Below are positions 12,006 through 12,141 of a stretch of 12,141 bases of DNA, in pieces. Location of the stretch: assembly GCA_900754695.1 (NCBI GenBank), contig CAAEDU010000091.1:1-12141 (forward strand). The letters run 5' to 3'. The notes below the pieces were generated by a model. That model was given only the letters and a program-made list of their open reading frames with translations, was not told where the DNA came from and made no database searches. This DNA is from Clostridia bacterium. Lineage in GTDB: Bacteria > Bacillota > Clostridia > Christensenellales > CAG-917. Position 1 is the stretch's first letter, and every line of letters starts with the position of its first letter. The translations under genes and the position numbers were made by a program.

Positions 12006-12141
12006 TCAGCCGATCGCGTGCAGGGGGATGATCGCCGCAAAGAGCAGGCATAGGAGGAAGCACGCCATGCCGACGAGGAAGGCGACCGCGGAGAAGAAGA
12101 GGCTCAGCCTTGCGACGCCGGAGCGGGGCTTTGAGAGGGCG
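12006..12141 (-). CDS. Membrane protein, C-terminal end only (gene runs off the window)
   Basis: On the minus strand an open frame enters at the window edge and ends at TGA (12008-12006). The 45 visible codons read ALSKPRSGVARLSLFF, then SAVAFLVGMACFLLCLLFAA and IIPLHAIG, so the protein ends in a hydrophobic segment of about 26 residues, long enough for a membrane helix. The strong terminator just downstream supports a genuine gene end. Too little is present to name a family. Confidence 0.6.
   Translation of the reverse strand, partial: ALSKPRSGVARLSLFFSAVAFLVGMACFLLCLLFAAIIPLHAIG

Noticed and set aside
11636..12031. 131-codon plus-strand frame after the two-helix membrane protein.
   Set aside because: Overlaps that gene out of frame, runs through the terminator at 11946-11970, and has no ribosome site.

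Overview
The window looks like chromosomal DNA of a GC-rich member of the Firmicutes, most likely class Clostridia. The signs are the end of the infC-rpmI-rplT operon followed by a SpoU-type methyltransferase, a DegV protein, and an ApbE / NusG-domain-II / Gx-transporter trio. GC-rich codon use is strong enough to throw long antisense shadow ORFs. I cannot name a genus.

Left part (1-4530, all plus strand): the tail of rpmI (L35), rplT (L20), an intrinsic terminator, a TrmH/SpoU-family RNA methyltransferase, a YebC/PmpR-family protein, proA and a NifS/IscS-like cysteine desulfurase. Genes are packed with 4-base overlaps or tiny gaps. Two terminator-like hairpins (564-590 and 3366-3393) sit almost on top of the start codons of the methyltransferase and the desulfurase.

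Middle part (4531-7228): a small minus-strand membrane-peptide gene (44 aa, 4635-4769), a membrane-anchored trypsin/HtrA-like serine protease on the minus strand, and, divergently, an Mrr-family restriction endonuclease on the plus strand. The divergent gap is AT-rich. A good minus-strand promoter reaches into the start codon of the endonuclease gene.

Right part (7229-12141): a 420-base gene-free stretch with a nested inverted repeat, then DegV and an ApbE flavin transferase (4-base overlap). Next comes a 500-base gene-free stretch crowded with inverted repeats, then a NusG-domain-II protein (EetA-like) and a Gx-family membrane protein (EetB-like), again with a 4-base overlap. ApbE, EetA and EetB families occur together in flavin-based extracellular electron transfer loci, the Listeria monocytogenes system being the reference. 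This is therefore a candidate partial locus, but the quinone, NADH dehydrogenase and flavinylated carrier genes are not in the window. Two terminators, an unrecognised two-helix membrane protein and the C-terminal end of another minus-strand membrane protein close the window.

The most unusual sequence is the two repeat-rich gaps. In each, one arm of a long inverted repeat runs across the stop codon of the upstream gene (Mrr and ApbE), and further copies of the arm lie nearby in direct orientation. These may be MITE-like or REP-like elements, or structured 3' ends of transcripts; the sequence alone does not decide.
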